Positions 35,960-63,119 of a stretch of 64,000 nucleotides of DNA are shown in pieces. How positions within the stretch are numbered: the stretch's first letter is position 1; each line of letters begins with the position of its first letter. The position numbers were made by a program, and so were the translations under genes. The stretch comes from Patagioenas fasciata (Eukaryota; Chordata; Aves; Columbiformes; Columbidae). The stretch spans positions 3,787,001 to 3,851,000 of the forward strand of contig NC_092523.1 in NCBI RefSeq assembly GCF_037038585.1, written 5' to 3'. The notes beneath the pieces were generated by a model that saw nothing but the letters and a program-made list of their open reading frames with translations, was not told where the DNA came from and did not search any database.

Positions 35960-37665
35960 GCCTCACAATCACAGGCCCTGGTTGTGGTGGGGGATTTTAA
36001 CTCCCCTGATGTTTGCTGGAAGGACTACTTGGCCAGCCAGCCACAGTCCGGGAGGTTCCTCCAGTGCCTTGATGATAACTTTCTGATGCAAAGGGTGGAG
36101 GAGCCAACCAGGAGAGGTGCACTGCTGGATCTCATCCTCACTAACAAGGAGAGTCTGGTTGAAGCGGTAAAGATTGAGGGCTGCCTTGGTTGCAGCAACC
36201 ACAAAATGGTGAGTTCAGGATCTCATGTGGCAGGAACAGAATAACAAGCAGAATTGCAACCCTGGACTTCAACAGGGCAAACTTTGGCCTTTTCTGGTAA
36301 TTGCTAAGGGAAATCCCATGGGCAAGGTTGCTTGAAGGTAAAGGGGCCCAAGACAGTTGGTTAGTGTTCAGGGACTGCTTCTGCCAGGCACAAGATCAGA
36401 GCATCCCGACACGTAGGAAGTCAAGGAAGGGAGCCAGGAGACCTGCGTGGTTAAACAGGGAACTGCTGGGTGTGCTCAAGTGCAAGAGGAGAGTTCATAG
36501 ATCATGGAAGGAGGGGCTGGCCACTTGGGGAGAATATAAAGCCATTGTCAGAGGGTGTAGGGAGGCAACTAGGAAAGCTAAGGCCTCCTTAGAATTAAAC
36601 CTGGCGAGAGGGGTCAAGGACAATAGAAAGAGCTTTTTCAAATATGTGGCAGATAAAACTAACACCAGAGGCAATGTAGGCCCACTGATGAACGAGGTGG
36701 GTGCCCTGGTGACAGAAGATACAGACAAGGCAGAGTTACTGAATGCTTCTTTGTCTCTGTCTACTCTGCCGGGGGCTGTCCTGAGGAGCCCCGTACCGCT
36801 GAGGCCCCAGAGGAAGGCAGGACAATGGAGGAGTTTGCCTCGGTTGATGAGGACTGGGTTAGGGAGCAATTAGGCAATCTGGACAGCCATAAATCCATGG
36901 GTCCAGATGGGATGCACCCGCAGGTGCTGAGGGAGCTGGCTGAGGTCATTGCTGGACCGCTCTCCATCTTCTTCGCCAAGTCCTGGGAAACGGGAGAGGT
37001 GCCTGAGGACTGGAGGAAAGCAAATGTCACTGCAGGCTTCAGAAAGGGCAAGAAGGAGGACCCAGGTAACTATAGACCAATCATCCCTGGGAAACTGATG
37101 GAATGACTTCTCTTTGGTGCCACCTCAAGGCATATCAAGGATAAGAGGGTCATTAGAGGCAGTCAACATGGCTTCACCAAGGGGAAGTCCTGCTTGACCA
37201 AGCTCATTGACTTTTATGAGGACATAACAAGGTGGATGGATGATGGCAGAGCTGTGGACGTGATCTACCTTGACTTGAGTAAGGCATTTGACACAGTCTG
37301 CCACAGCATCCTCACAGCTGAACTGAGGGAGTGCGGTCTGGATGATCGGGTAGTGAGGTGGACTGTGAACTGGCTGAAGGGAAGAAGCCAGAGGGTCGTG
37401 GTCAATGGGGCAGAGTCCAGTTGAGGCCTGGATCTAGTGCAGTGCAGTGCAGTGCCTCAGGGGTCAGTGCTGGGCCCGGTATTATTCAATATATTCATCA
37501 ATGCCCAGGGAGGTTGTGGAGTCTCCTTCTCTGCAGACATTCAAACCCGCCTGGACACCTTCCTGTGGAACCTCAGCTGGGTGTTCCTGCTCCATGGGGG
37601 GATTGCACTGGATGAGCTTTCCAGGTCCCTTCCAACTCCTGACATTCTGGGATTCTGTGATTTTT
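35960..37665 (+). mobile_element. CR1 LINE, 1.7 kb, endonuclease end and reverse transcriptase with an internal deletion
   Basis: Translation in several frames shows the endonuclease end (LVVVGDFNSPDVCWKDYLAS), a linker (RRPAWLNRELLGVLKCKR), and reverse transcriptase (VDVIYLDLSKAFDTVCHSIL, then [12 protein letters not shown]). At about 37,503 the reverse-transcriptase frame is cut and joined to the 3' terminal segment ([18 protein letters not shown]), so the catalytic YxDD part and what follows it are missing. Inactive. The longest CR1 in the window. Confidence 0.93.
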
Positions 37666-38771
37666 CCTCCCCCTCTGGCCAGGGAAAGGGGGATTATGGC
37701 TTTAAGAGGAACGTTTCACACAAAGCCAGCGTTAAGTGGACTTGCTCCCACACAGGATTATTTGGCGTCTTTGATCTTTAGGCTGTATTTTTAGCACCTG
37801 GCTGGGAGGGTGGATGTAGTTCTTGCTTTTCCCGCTACCTGGTGCTATGGGGTAGGAATATGTGATAGGAATATGAGAAACTTGTGTCCAGGCTGCAACA
37901 CAAATAGGATTGACTCTGTACAATGCAGGGAGGCCACAGCTGGTGGTCGAGATGCTCTGGGTTATCCTGAAGGTTTAAAATTGTGTTTAAAATCGCAGTC
38001 TGTCATTTCTCTGCTGTCCCCCAGCGTTCAGCTTGGAACGCGAGGGGATGGGGCTGCAAGATTTCGAAGATAAAATCCTCAAACCTAAATAAATATCCCC
38101 AGCTTCCCCCTGCCCATGGCAGCGTTCGGGGGCAGAAGCAGCCCCAGTTCTAGCTCTAGGCGGAGTTTAGCGATCACCAGCCACGCTGCCCACTTCTGCA
38201 GCTGCAGGTTGTTTCTGATCTACTCCCCCCCGAAATCACAGGGGTACAGAAGTAGCAAAACTATTTTCATGTATTTAGAGGTTTGTTGTAGCGAGAGGAT
38301 TTTCTTTTCTGAGCTCTAAAGATGCCAGCACAGACTTTTGGGTGTTCCCACCCTCCTGTGATATCCTGAGGGGGCAACAGGGGAGCTGAATTTGCACAGA
38401 ACTTGTGCCATGGGCTGGCATGATTTGAATCCAGCAAGTGCCAAGGATGCCGTGGGCTTCAAACCGTGGCAGTGGCCTGGTGCTGATGTCCAGGCTTCTT
38501 CCCTGCTTTACTGTAGCCAGTAATTTATTCCTCCCGGATTGCTGCTGTTCGGTAACAGCTTCCCAAAATATGACCTGCCTGCTGGAGATAAGCTCCCTAA
38601 GACCCGGCTCCAAAGTGCAGCTGTTGTGTAAAGGATGAGGATGAGAAATTGTCTGTGATAGCGAGGGGTTGATTTTGATCTGACAGGACTGCTCTCCAGG
38701 TGAACCGGAGATGTTCAGTGCTTGCTCTGCGATGGTGTTTTATCTGTCAGAGGGAGGGATGGAGCTTTTAA

Positions 38772-39265
38772 AGAATTGTAGAATCCTTTTGGTTGGAAAA
38801 GACCCTCAAGATCATCGAGTCCAACTGTTAACCCACCCCGGCACTGCCCCATGTCCCTGAGAACCTCATCTCCATCTGTCCAGCCCTCCAGGGATGGTGA
38901 CTCCAGCACTGCCCTGGGCAGCCTGTTCCAATGCCCCACAGCCCTTTGGGGAAGAAATTGTTCCCCAGATCCAACCTCAACCTCCCCTGGTGCAACTTGA
39001 GGCCGTTTCCTCTGCTCCTGGCGCTTGGTCCTGGGGAGCAGAGCCCGACCCCCCCTGGCTCCAAGCTCCTTTCAGGCAGTTCAGAGATCAGAAGGTCTCC
39101 CCTCAGCTCCTGTTCTCCAGCTGAAACCCCAGGTCCCTCAGCCGCTCCCATCACACTTGTGCTCCAGCCCCTCACCAGCTCTGTTCCATTCTCTGAACAT
39201 GCTCCAGCTCCTGAGGGCCCCACGCTTGAGCTCCTCTGCCAGCAAAGGGAACACGGGGGCTGTTC
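38772..39265 (-). mobile_element. CR1 LINE 3' fragment
   Basis: Plus strand starts AGAATTGTAGAATCCTTTTGG-like tail, then AAGACCCTCAAGATCATCGA. Same subfamily as 11.5, 50.5 and 54.9 kb. Confidence 0.92.
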
Positions 39266-40389
39266 TCCCCATTTGAAGACGAGGTGACTTGTCCAACACC
39301 TGCCCACAAGTGGGGTGAAGGACCCAGGATTCCCTGTCCCCAGTAAACTGTTTATTTTTTTTCCCTTTTCATAATTTTGCCAGGCTTTGTAGGGACCTGT
39401 CAGCTCCCTGTGAAAACTGCATATTTTCAGCACTAAGAATTGCACTTTATTATTTGCAGTAAGGAAATCTCGCCAAATCCTTTCACCTTGTTAAGAGGCT
39501 GATGCTTACTACTGAATATTGCACCGAAATGAAGCAGAATACACATTGTAAAGCTGAATACACATTGTAAAGCAGAGTACACGAGCCTGCATAACCACAC
39601 ACCAGAATCCATCCAAAACTTCATTGAGGAGCGGGGATGTGTGCCTTCTCCACACGCTTTCTGTGTGATCCATGAGATCCCAAACCAGCAGCATCTGTAC
39701 CAAGGCCCATTTCTCTGATGCTTTACTTGCCTGCAAAATTAATCACGTATTTTCCCACTACGTTTTAGCAATGGTTTGTGTGTTTTGCCTTTTCACATTG
39801 AATTGCTCTTGTGAAACAGCTGGTTGATCGCCACTTCAGACTCGATAAAAACAGACATTCGGTTTTCTGCTGTGAAGTGCCGGCGTTTTCGGAGTTGTAA
39901 CGTAGCACTTTGAAAGTGTAATCGCCAGGTGAGCCTGCAGGGAACTATCCCTGCACATCTTTTAAAAGAAAAGCTTTTTACTAATATGTATAATAAAATC
40001 ATTTGCCACTTGACACTCAACTCATGAGGTTGTTGTGCATGTGTTTAAGATGGAGAGGATTTCAGCTTTTGAAGCCTCTGTGGAGCAAGGGAAGTTTCCA
40101 CCTACAAGTTGGCTGGAGAATTAAATCCCAGACTTACCCACTCACGGAGTGGAGGCCACAAAGAGGGATCCAAACATCCATCCTCTGCTTTTTTTTGGGA
40201 GGGTGGCAGCAATTTGTTGTTCTATTTAAGAAGACAGGTGCGTTCAGACAAAGGTGTTGGTACAGCTTCTGCCATACGTGATTTGAAGCCACTCTGTGGG
40301 ATTTGGAACGTTCTCCTCACCGTGGAGCTGCGTTTGGATTTCTTGGAGAACCTTTACCTGAGTGTGTGCTGGGAATTCGGCTTCCTCGC

Positions 40390-41403
40390 TGTCACGGTCC
40401 ATTCAGTGATGGACTCGTGATGGTTCATTTACCTTGATCTCAAAGTGCAAAATTAAGGCAACCAAAATGCCAAGGGGTTATAATTCAATCAAACAGTGTT
40501 ACTTTATTATTTTTGCCTATAAAGCAGAGTAGAGAAAAAGGGAAAGAAAAAGAAGGGGAGAAAAGAGGATTTAATTACCACCAGACGAGTTCCAAAGGTG
40601 TTCCTCTGGTCTCCAGTCCCATAGAGTTCTGCTGGTCCTGTGTCGTGATCTGGGATCCTCTGGTGGGAAGATCTCAATGATGTCCAGTCGAGAGTCATCT
40701 TTTATGCTTCTTCACCCCCTCTCGCTCCCATTGTTTGAGGCAAATCCCCACCTTCATTTCGCAATCCAGGCTTAACTGCGCAGGCCTGAAAAGTCCCTGC
40801 TTTGCTTGCCAGGACCCATCTGCGCCTGCGTGGCCTCATGGTCAGGGGTCTCTTCCTGGTCCATTGGGTGACCTCAGGACCCTTGGTGAGCTTCTGGGCA
40901 CGCTCTTCTTCGTTGGCCTTTGTTTCAGGGAGGAGGTGGAGGACGCATTGGGCTGAAGCAGCAGGTGAGAATCCATCTTCTGGATGGCAACTGTTGTCGG
41001 AGAGACCTGTATAACACAATCCCTTTAGGAGGTGGGGGCAAGTTTGGCTGAGGCAGCAGGTGAAGTCCACACAGCAGCCATTGTTACCGGTAGCCCCCTG
41101 GGTCCGAGAGACCTATGCAACACAATTCTGCTCCTCAGGCCTCTGTCTAAGCCGTTATCCATCTGTTCTTTCTGTCAGGGTTCAGTTCTCCTAGTCCCTG
41201 ATGTTGATGTTTCAGGCAAATACTGTTCCATCTTCAGACTGACTCTTACACTCGTCTCTTCCTCTTCCTCAGCCCGCCAGCTCTGGTAGAACCCTCACTT
41301 CGATATTTTGGGTTGTGTGTTGCGCACGCCGGGGTGACACCTCCCGTTCCAGCATCCCAGAGACGAGAGGTGACCTCCCAGGGCTTGGGGGGCGGTTCAG
41401 ACA
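40390..41403 (-). mobile_element. Probable solo LTR of an endogenous retrovirus-like element
   Basis: The left edge reads TGTCACGG on the plus strand. Read on the minus strand there is an AATAAAG signal near 40,500 followed by a short U5-like part ending in ACA. The U3-like part to the right contains a direct duplication of about 90 bases (GGAGAGACCTGTATAACACA versus GAGAGACCTATGCAACACA). No gag, pol or env frame is present. The right end is uncertain and no target-site duplication could be confirmed. Confidence 0.4.
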
Positions 41404-41929
41404 ATGCCCAGAGCCACCAAATCTGGTGCAAGGGGCAGGTAAAACCACTTTTGGCTGCTCACAGCGGTGGCTGGAGCTGTGTCAGCATCTCAAGGAGCGG
41501 GAGGTTTATGAAACCAGAGGAAATGCTCTGAAGGGCACTTACAGCTTCACAAGTTGCCATGGTGAGACCGAGGCCAGCAGTCCACATCAGGAATAAGAGG
41601 TGGGACATGATTTGGGGACAGTTTTCTGTGCTTATTTTGGAGCAAGCACAGATCCTGGTCTAGAGGTTGGGCTTCCTAGGACCTCAGAGTAGGCTGGGGG
41701 TGAAGACGGGGAGGGTGTTTCTTGGTGCAGCAAACAGCTGAGCACAAGTCGTATCCTCAGGATGTTGTGGTTGCTAAAGAGGAACTGGGCAAGTTCCTCA
41801 GAAAAATGCACCAAAGGTTTTTAAGCAGAGATCTGAGCTGCAAATTGTTGCAAGGTAGAAGAGCGTTTGAGAGAAACAGGGTCATAGGCAGCTGTTGGTG
41901 AGAGGTGACAGGCTGGGAAGGGACTCGGT

Positions 41930-42150
41930 GTCACCAGGGAGGTTGAGGTTGGATCTGGGAACAATTTCTTCCCCAAAGGGCTGTGGGGCATTGGAACAGG
42001 CTGCCCAGGGCAGTGCTGGAGTCACCATCCCTGGAGGGTTGGACAGACGGACATGAGGTTCTCAGGACATGGGGTAGTGCCAGGGGTGAGAGAACAGTTG
42101 GACTCGATCATCTTGAGGGTCTTTTCCAACCAAAATGATTCTCCTATTCT
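41930..42150 (+). mobile_element. CR1 LINE 3' fragment
   Basis: GAGGTTGGATCTGGGAACAA to AACCAAAATGATTCTCCTAT. Close to the copies at 30.5 and 48.6 kb. Confidence 0.92.
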
Positions 42151-43899
42151 ATGACTCCATGAGAGTGCTGCCACGCACAGCCCAGGGTGCTGCTCACACT
42201 TCTTCATGATCCAGATTCTCCCGTATTCTCTGTTTTAATTGGATCCTGCACAACAAAGGCAGCTGGGCCACCTTTCCCACCCCAGGCGCTGCTCTGACCT
42301 GCAGAAAAGAGACCAACGTCCCCAAACCCACCACTGCACCCAGCTCCGCTCACCCCTTGCTGGCCAGGCCACCCCGGGGTGAGTCACCCTGCGGCATTTG
42401 CTTTTTGGGGACGAGCAGGAAGGTTTTGAGTAGCATGACAAAACCAGCCCTTTTTCTGTAGCGTTCCGTGCCCTCTCCACGCTGCCTTTTACCAAAGAGG
42501 CTCCCAAGGGCTCTGCTACATGTTCACTCGCTTTCTGCTTTCCCAGCTGGAGCTCTGGACGTACAGCCAGGTAAACAAAACACGTTTAGGGCTCGGTACT
42601 GACAATACCGTGAATTTCAGGTGACAAAGCTCAGTGAGTTAATTCCTTAACAAAATGAAGTCAGTGCTTTTATTAAGCAGCATCATTTTTCTTCAGAGGG
42701 GTTGTGCTTTATCTCACATGGGCACCAACACCATTTATATGTGATATTAAAATTATACAAACTAAATTTGACCCATCCCTTTGCTTCGTTTTCACCACGG
42801 CAGCCAGAATTCAGCCAATTCTTACCGAAATTATTACACCTGCTTTGAACGCCGGTCGCTTATCCCTTCGGTATCAAGTTAATGCCTGAGGATTGCGGTG
42901 AACTGGGATTAACGAGATGCAGGTAAAGAGCACCGGGGGTCACTGGGTTGCAGTTCCACGCTTGGGTGTGCGAGACATCACTGAACATTCCACTTGGGAA
43001 CCTCCAGCGTGTTACGACTGGATCTGTTATGGTGTAAAACAGTCTGAGAGTGTTTTCCTCCTCGAATGTCACCCTGTTGATGGTTGCTTGTGTCATGCTT
43101 TACGGACACCTCGTTTTTTGTGTTGACTGCGTGGCTGCTGCTGTAGTTGGGAGCTCAGCATTGATAAATGTAGGGTCTGAGATTAAAGAATAGGGCTTAT
43201 CTGCATTTAAATTATGTTGTGATATATAGGGGAATCAAGGATTGGGGCAGAATGTATCCAGAATCATTGACTCTTGTTTCTTTGTCTCTCCTAAATCTCT
43301 TGTCTTCGTTCCCATTTCATTTTCTCCGGTCCTTTGCTCTGAACTTGCAGATGTCTGGAGAACCGGAGCGTTTCCGGCTGCCCTCGCCGGGTGTTCGGAT
43401 CCAGCGTGATCTCCACGGCCTCGTGAGGGGAAACAGGACTTGTTTCTGGCTCTTCCTCTGTAAGACGGAAACCTCAGCTCTCCCCAACAAGGCCAGAGCT
43501 GCACTAATTATCCTCCAGGACATGCCGAGCTCAGAAACACGTTGTACTTTTCCTCAGAGCCACTAATGTGGCCCAGAGCTGAGATTGTCAAACAGGTGGC
43601 CTCGCTGACAGCGCCAGCAGCGATGTTGAGCTCCCCAGGCTGATGACTGGAGCTGGATGACGGGGTAGCTGTGGGTGGGGATGTAGGTTTAGGCCCGAGG
43701 AGTTTTAGGCCTGAGGCCTAAATGGCTCAGCCCAGCCTGTGCTCCCACGGGGGTGGTGGTGCAGGCCCAAGGGCACAGGGCTGACACGATGGGGGCCCGG
43801 GGGCCACAGAACTGCCCCACAGCAAGGGGGTGATGGAGGCCTCGCTATCTGCATATGCAAATGGCATGCAAAGCAGCCCCGGCCCAACCAGTCCTACTG
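42151..43899. other. Intergenic stretch upstream of PANK2
   Basis: No gene or repeat recognised. Becomes GC-rich toward the right. A 17-base palindrome (TTAGGCCTGAGGCCTAA) lies at 43,705-43,721. Confidence 0.5.
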
Positions 43900-44400
43900 C
43901 GGTCTTCCTGCAGCCCCTGTCTGCGTTGCCATGGTTACCCGCCCTGTGAATCAGCCGGCCTTCGCCCGCCCCGACCGGGCGGCCGCCTCACACCATTGGA
44001 CAGCTGCTGTGTCATTCTCTTGCTGAAGGAAAGCCATAGGCCGACGCTGCCGCATATTGGCCCGCCCCCGCGGGCGCCTTAATCCCCGCCCCGTCCCGAG
44101 CTGGCGCGTTGATTGGGCAGCCGCCCTTGTCACTACCCGCGGCCGAGCGGTGAGGGCGGGCCTAGCGTCCCGCTGCCGTCCAATCTCCGCCTCCCATTGG
44201 CGAACCCTCCTGTCGCTCCGTGCGGCGGAAGGCGCGGATTGGAGGCGCCTAATCCCACCTTCCCGCCGGGGACGGGGGCGCGCGCGGGGGGCCGTGTGGC
44301 GCAGGCGCGCTGGGGGCGGCTGATGCGGCGGCGGCGGCGGCTGCTGTGAGGAGCGCGGCGCGGCGGGGCGGGCGGCCCATGGGGCCGGGCCGCGCTGCGG
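43900..44400 (+). promoter_or_regulatory. PANK2: PANK2 CpG-island promoter with six CCAAT boxes
   Basis: GC-rich sequence immediately before the PANK2 start. CCAAT/ATTGG pentamers occur at 43,995, 44,056, 44,112, 44,180, 44,196 and 44,238, five of them as ATTGG and one as CCAAT. No TATA box is seen. Repeated CCAAT boxes suggest NF-Y control, which fits published work on the human PANK2 promoter as I recall it. Confidence 0.7.
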
Positions 44401-58912
<14,512 letters not shown>

Positions 58913-60690
58913 GTCCCTACAGATTCTGTATGTTGGACGTATGGAGTTGGGGCGCTTCCCCGGTCACCAAACCCACGTTTCGCTTCGAACCATCCATTCG
59001 CTGTTGAATTGCGGGTGACCCGATCAGAATGGGCAAGGCCTGTGGCGTTTCTGTCTGTAACCACTTCAAATCGATCTTCAATTCCAACGCGGGTTTGTTC
59101 AAAGAAGAGAACGTCTGCCAACCTGCTGCCCGCCCCGGCAGCGATGCTTTATTCCCCTCGGCGCTATTTCTTCGCTACGTCGTTCGCATTATTAGGGATG
59201 AAAGGTAAAGCCCAAATCCCACGCTGGCTCTGATTTCAACCACACGATGCTTTGGGGCTGCCGTGGTGTCCCAGTGTCCGTCAACCTCTGCCCTTTTGAT
59301 CTACAAGCAAGTTTGAAGATGAAATAGTATTTCTTTTCCTGATTGTTGTGTTCTTTTTCTCTGTTGTAAAACTTGGCTGCATATAATTATACCAAAGAGA
59401 TGTTTTTTTCCACTTGGGATCTCTGTAGTGTTTTATTTCTATGTGTGCTGTTAAACTGGTAGTTTTTGGGGGAAACCTTCCCGTACGCATCCTGTCCTCT
59501 GTTTTCTCTGTGTGCCATCTCCAAGCTGCTGCGGTTCGGAACCTCAAAAGACCTGAGGCTGTGGATGGGTTGGGAATCTGAACTTTTCTTCCCCGTGTCT
59601 CTGCTTTGAGTGGCTCCTTGCAGAAATCCCTCCCAGGCTTGGGTCCCGTGAACGGAGCCATCAAAGTGACTCTCACCCTCACTCCAACACAGCTTTTTAG
59701 GCCCGGTTTAAATCTGATTGTTCAGCTCGCTGATCCAGTGTGGGTTTTACACCTGATGGCAGCGCTGGGTTGTCCCAGTTTGGTTTTTTTGCTGTTGCAT
59801 CTCAGCAAATCGCTTCGGTCTCTACCCACCCACATGCAAGGTTCCCCACAGCTCCTCATGTAGCACGTGCCTCTCTTTTGGGCCCAAAAAGGGAATAAAC
59901 CATGAGTTCAGAAGGCGTACTCTGGCTGGATGAGATCCTGTGGGATATTTCTCTTCCAGCGCTGCTGGGTGAGTGTTGTGTATCGTGGTGCTTTTAGAGG
60001 GAAGGGGTTTGAGCAGGATAACAGAGTCGTGGGGTGGTTTGGGTTGAAGGGACCGTCAAAGCTCCCCCAGTGCCACCCCTGCCATGAGCAGGGACATCTT
60101 CACCAGCTCAGGTTGCTCAGAGCCCCGTCCAGCCTGGCCTGGGATGTCTCCAGGGATGGTTCACCCACCACCTCTCTGGGCAACCTGTTTGGGATCTGTT
60201 GCATCCGAGACCTCAAATATTCATTCCTCGTGAAATCACACAAAAGATCCCCCAAGTAGGTACTAAAAGCACCACTTCTCAATCACTGATTGTAGGTTTC
60301 TAAACTTAACTCTTTCTCCACCATATAAAATGTAACGCACTGCACATAACCAGCTGCCGTTCCAGCCGCGTTTCCCACCCTCCATCAAAACTCGCCCTGG
60401 TTGGACTCCTGGAACACAAACAGAAAAACACACGTTGGCTTTAATGATGTCCTTGTGCCCAGGCCTGGCTTAGCTCCTCATGCCATACTTAAGCGCTTGT
60501 GGGCTGATCAGGTTTAATGAGTCCCGGGGGTTTTATGCAGATGACGTTGGGTTGGTGAACCGTTTTTCCTGTGGATTTTGAGGAGATCCTGCATGGTCTG
60601 CTGGCCAACACCAAAGTCCCCGCTGTATTGTGTGTATTTTTTGGCAATTTTTTTAATTCTTGTAATAAAATATTAGTTATTTTTATATAC
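58913..60690 (+). other. PANK2: PANK2 3' UTR with two poly(A) signals
   Basis: After the stop there is no further exon. AATAAA occurs at 59,894-59,899 and at 60,664-60,669, so two transcript ends are possible (about 1.0 and 1.75 kb of UTR). A minus-oriented CR1 piece (60,022-60,188) lies between them and would be present only in the longer form. The UTR extent is inferred from the signals. Confidence 0.6.
60022..60188 (-). mobile_element. CR1 LINE 3' fragment in PANK2 3' UTR
   Basis: Plus strand GGGGTGGTTTGGGTTGAAGG onward, same subfamily as 390-794 and 31.9 kb. Confidence 0.9.
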
Positions 60691-61754
60691 GCGAAACTCG
60701 CATTTGCGTCGTGTGTTCTCTCTACAACAGAGCAAAGGGATGAATGATCTGAAGAGACACCAAGAACACGCCGTGAAATGGGGGGTGAACGAGTCCTTGC
60801 AATTGCTTTTTAGAAGCTTATTACAAGTAACTCTCCGCAATCCTCAATTACTTTTCACTCCCTGCACGTTGTGGTCTTTGGAAATCACATTGCAAAGCAT
60901 GTTAATGGAGATAAAAAAATACATAGTAAAAATATCAATATTTGTCTGTTGCTGGTAGTGAGGATCCCTCCTCGATGCTCAACTCCCCAAAGCTGTAACA
61001 TTAAGCAGGTCACTTAAACCAGGCTTAACTAAAACCTGAGTGTGGGGCTGCACTGCTGAGAAGGTGGGTTTGTGCACAACAGGATCAGGTTGTATCATCA
61101 TCTGGCATTGGGATGTCCAGCCAGGGCGTTTCTGTGTCATTCGTGGGCAAAATCCAGCTTTTTGGGTTTGACAAAAGATGACGTGGTCGGCAGGCGCTCA
61201 TCGGTGATTTGGAGGCCTCTTGATGTTTAATGTATGGATGCTGTGGGTTGGGTTGGAGGTGGAAGCGACGCATCTCTCCGGAGCAGGACCCGTGGGGTGG
61301 AAGCAACAAAAATCATCGTGTTTTGTGTGCTTTGGTGCTAAATCCAGACTGCGCTGGGCCGGACCTTCTGCTGCTCCGTCTCACCAGCGGGACACGACCG
61401 TGACGATGGTGGATGACAGGAAGGGCAGCAAGAAGATGGTTCCTTGAGTTGTCTTTTGAAGAACATCTCCAGGTGGGACCTGGGGACACCCAGCACTAGA
61501 GGGCAGCAGCCCCCAGCGCTGAGCACACAGGGGACAGCGGGACAGGGGGACAGGGCAAGGTGACAGCTCTGCTTCCTCCACCCTACGTTCCTGCAGCCCC
61601 AAATCAGCCCATTTTCCAACCTCCCCCTCTCAAAAAAGAGGCCAGAGCAGCACCGAGGTCCTAACCCCACTGGGGACACTCCGGGGTGACATGGGGATGA
61701 GCAACAAGGGACAATCCTCTTCCCCATGGTGTAACCGCCCTCCGCAAACACACC
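60691..61754. other. Intergenic stretch between PANK2 and RNF24 ends
   Basis: The two genes end toward each other here. No gene or repeat recognised. Confidence 0.5.
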
Positions 61755-62778
61755 CCCAACTTCCAAAACCTGCTTTTATTTACATTTCAAGTCAAATCAC
61801 ATGCAAACCGTGTTGGTGCTGTTGTGGTTTTTTTTCTCTTTCCTCGTTTTTTTCCTTAAGAATAGTGTGATTAGCAAAAAAGACGCATTATTAGGATTTT
61901 AAAATAGCAATTAAATATACAAAAATATAGCTTACAAAAAAAATAAACCAACCAAACGAAAAAAAAAAAAAAGAAGAAAAAAAACCAGCGAATGTTTTAA
62001 AAAATATTCTGCTGCAGAATTCGTAGTGTATAAACACGTCTATGAGGCTCCACGCTCCATAAACGGTCTCGGGAGTCGCAGGGTATTTACAGGAGGGGGG
62101 GACGACACCCGGATCGTGCCCATCACGGGCACCGATGGCCCCGCTGAGGTAGCCCATGGGGGCAGCCACCCCCGGGGAGGGTTTGGGGTAACCAAGCCCT
62201 AGGGACCCCACACCACGGTCACCGTGATGTCCCCTGGGGGGCAACAGTGGCTTCCCCGCCCCGGTGAGCCCTTTTGGAGGAGCAGTGGGTGCCAACGGGG
62301 CACCTCGTTCTCCAGGTGGGGGTTGTGAAAAGGTAAAGCCATTAAAATAATGGCAAAGAGCTGTGATGTTCCAGGTCCCCCCCGTATTTTGGGCAGCGAT
62401 TTGTGACGGTGGCGGAGGGCGGCGGGGAGCAGTGGGGCTGGGGAGCGTACCGGGCGTTCAGGGGGACGTCGCGGTGTCACAGGAGGCGTCGGGTGCTGCC
62501 GGGTGGCTCCTTTGTGCCCCACGCTGTGTCCCGGCTGAGGATGCGCTGCAAGAAGGACGTCGTGTTGTCACCGAGCCCCCTCCAAGCCCCCAGCCCCTAC
62601 GCCCCGGTGCGGCTCCGCAGGGGCAGGATTTTGGGGCTCTTTTGCTTCAACCAGCAGGGATGTGTCCCCCCCTTAAAGTGCTGTGTCCTCGCCCGTCCCC
62701 CCGTGCTGGTGCCGTAGTGCTTTGGTTGTCCCCGAGTCCCCGGGGCGGGTGGCGGGGCAGTCCGGGGGGGCGGTTGAG
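61755..62778 (-). other. RNF24: RNF24 3' UTR
   Basis: Left-going from the RNF24 stop. An AATAAA on the minus strand at 61,775-61,780 is a likely poly(A) signal, giving a UTR of about 1.0 kb. It includes an A-rich stretch on the plus strand near 61,925-61,985 (U-rich in the transcript). The extent is inferred. Confidence 0.55.
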
Positions 62779-62917
62779 CTATACGATGTTTTCGGCACCG
62801 GGAAGGGGGCCCTGGGGGGGCCCGGGGTCCTGCTTGCTGTGCAGCTGTGCCAGCTGCAGCACCGGCATGTTGCAGAGGGGACAGACTTTCCGCACCTCCA
62901 GCCACTTGATGAGGCAC
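62779..62917 (-). CDS. RNF24: RNF24 last coding exon (RING C-terminal half and stop)
   Basis: Minus strand, acceptor CCCCCAG, phase 2 in. Encodes [20 protein letters not shown] followed by the tail [12 protein letters not shown], proline-rich residues and GAENIV, then a TAG stop. The CPLC pair is the last zinc-ligand pair of the RING-H2 finger. The tail agrees with mammalian RNF24 as I recall it. RNF24 is a small membrane-anchored ubiquitin ligase; its N-terminal membrane-spanning exons lie beyond the right edge of the window. Confidence 0.95.
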
Positions 62918-63119
62918 CTGGGGGGGCAAAAACAGACACGGGGGGGGGGTCATTGCAGTGATGCTGCAAGAAAAATAACCTTAGTTTGGTTTCCTGGACA
63001 CCCTGTGGGGGATAAACCCCACCTTTGGGGACCATCTGCAAGCTCTGAGCCCTTGTCACCCCCCCTGGAGCGCTGATGCTGCGCAATTTTTAATTCCCCA
63101 TTTAGGTGCCTTTATATTT

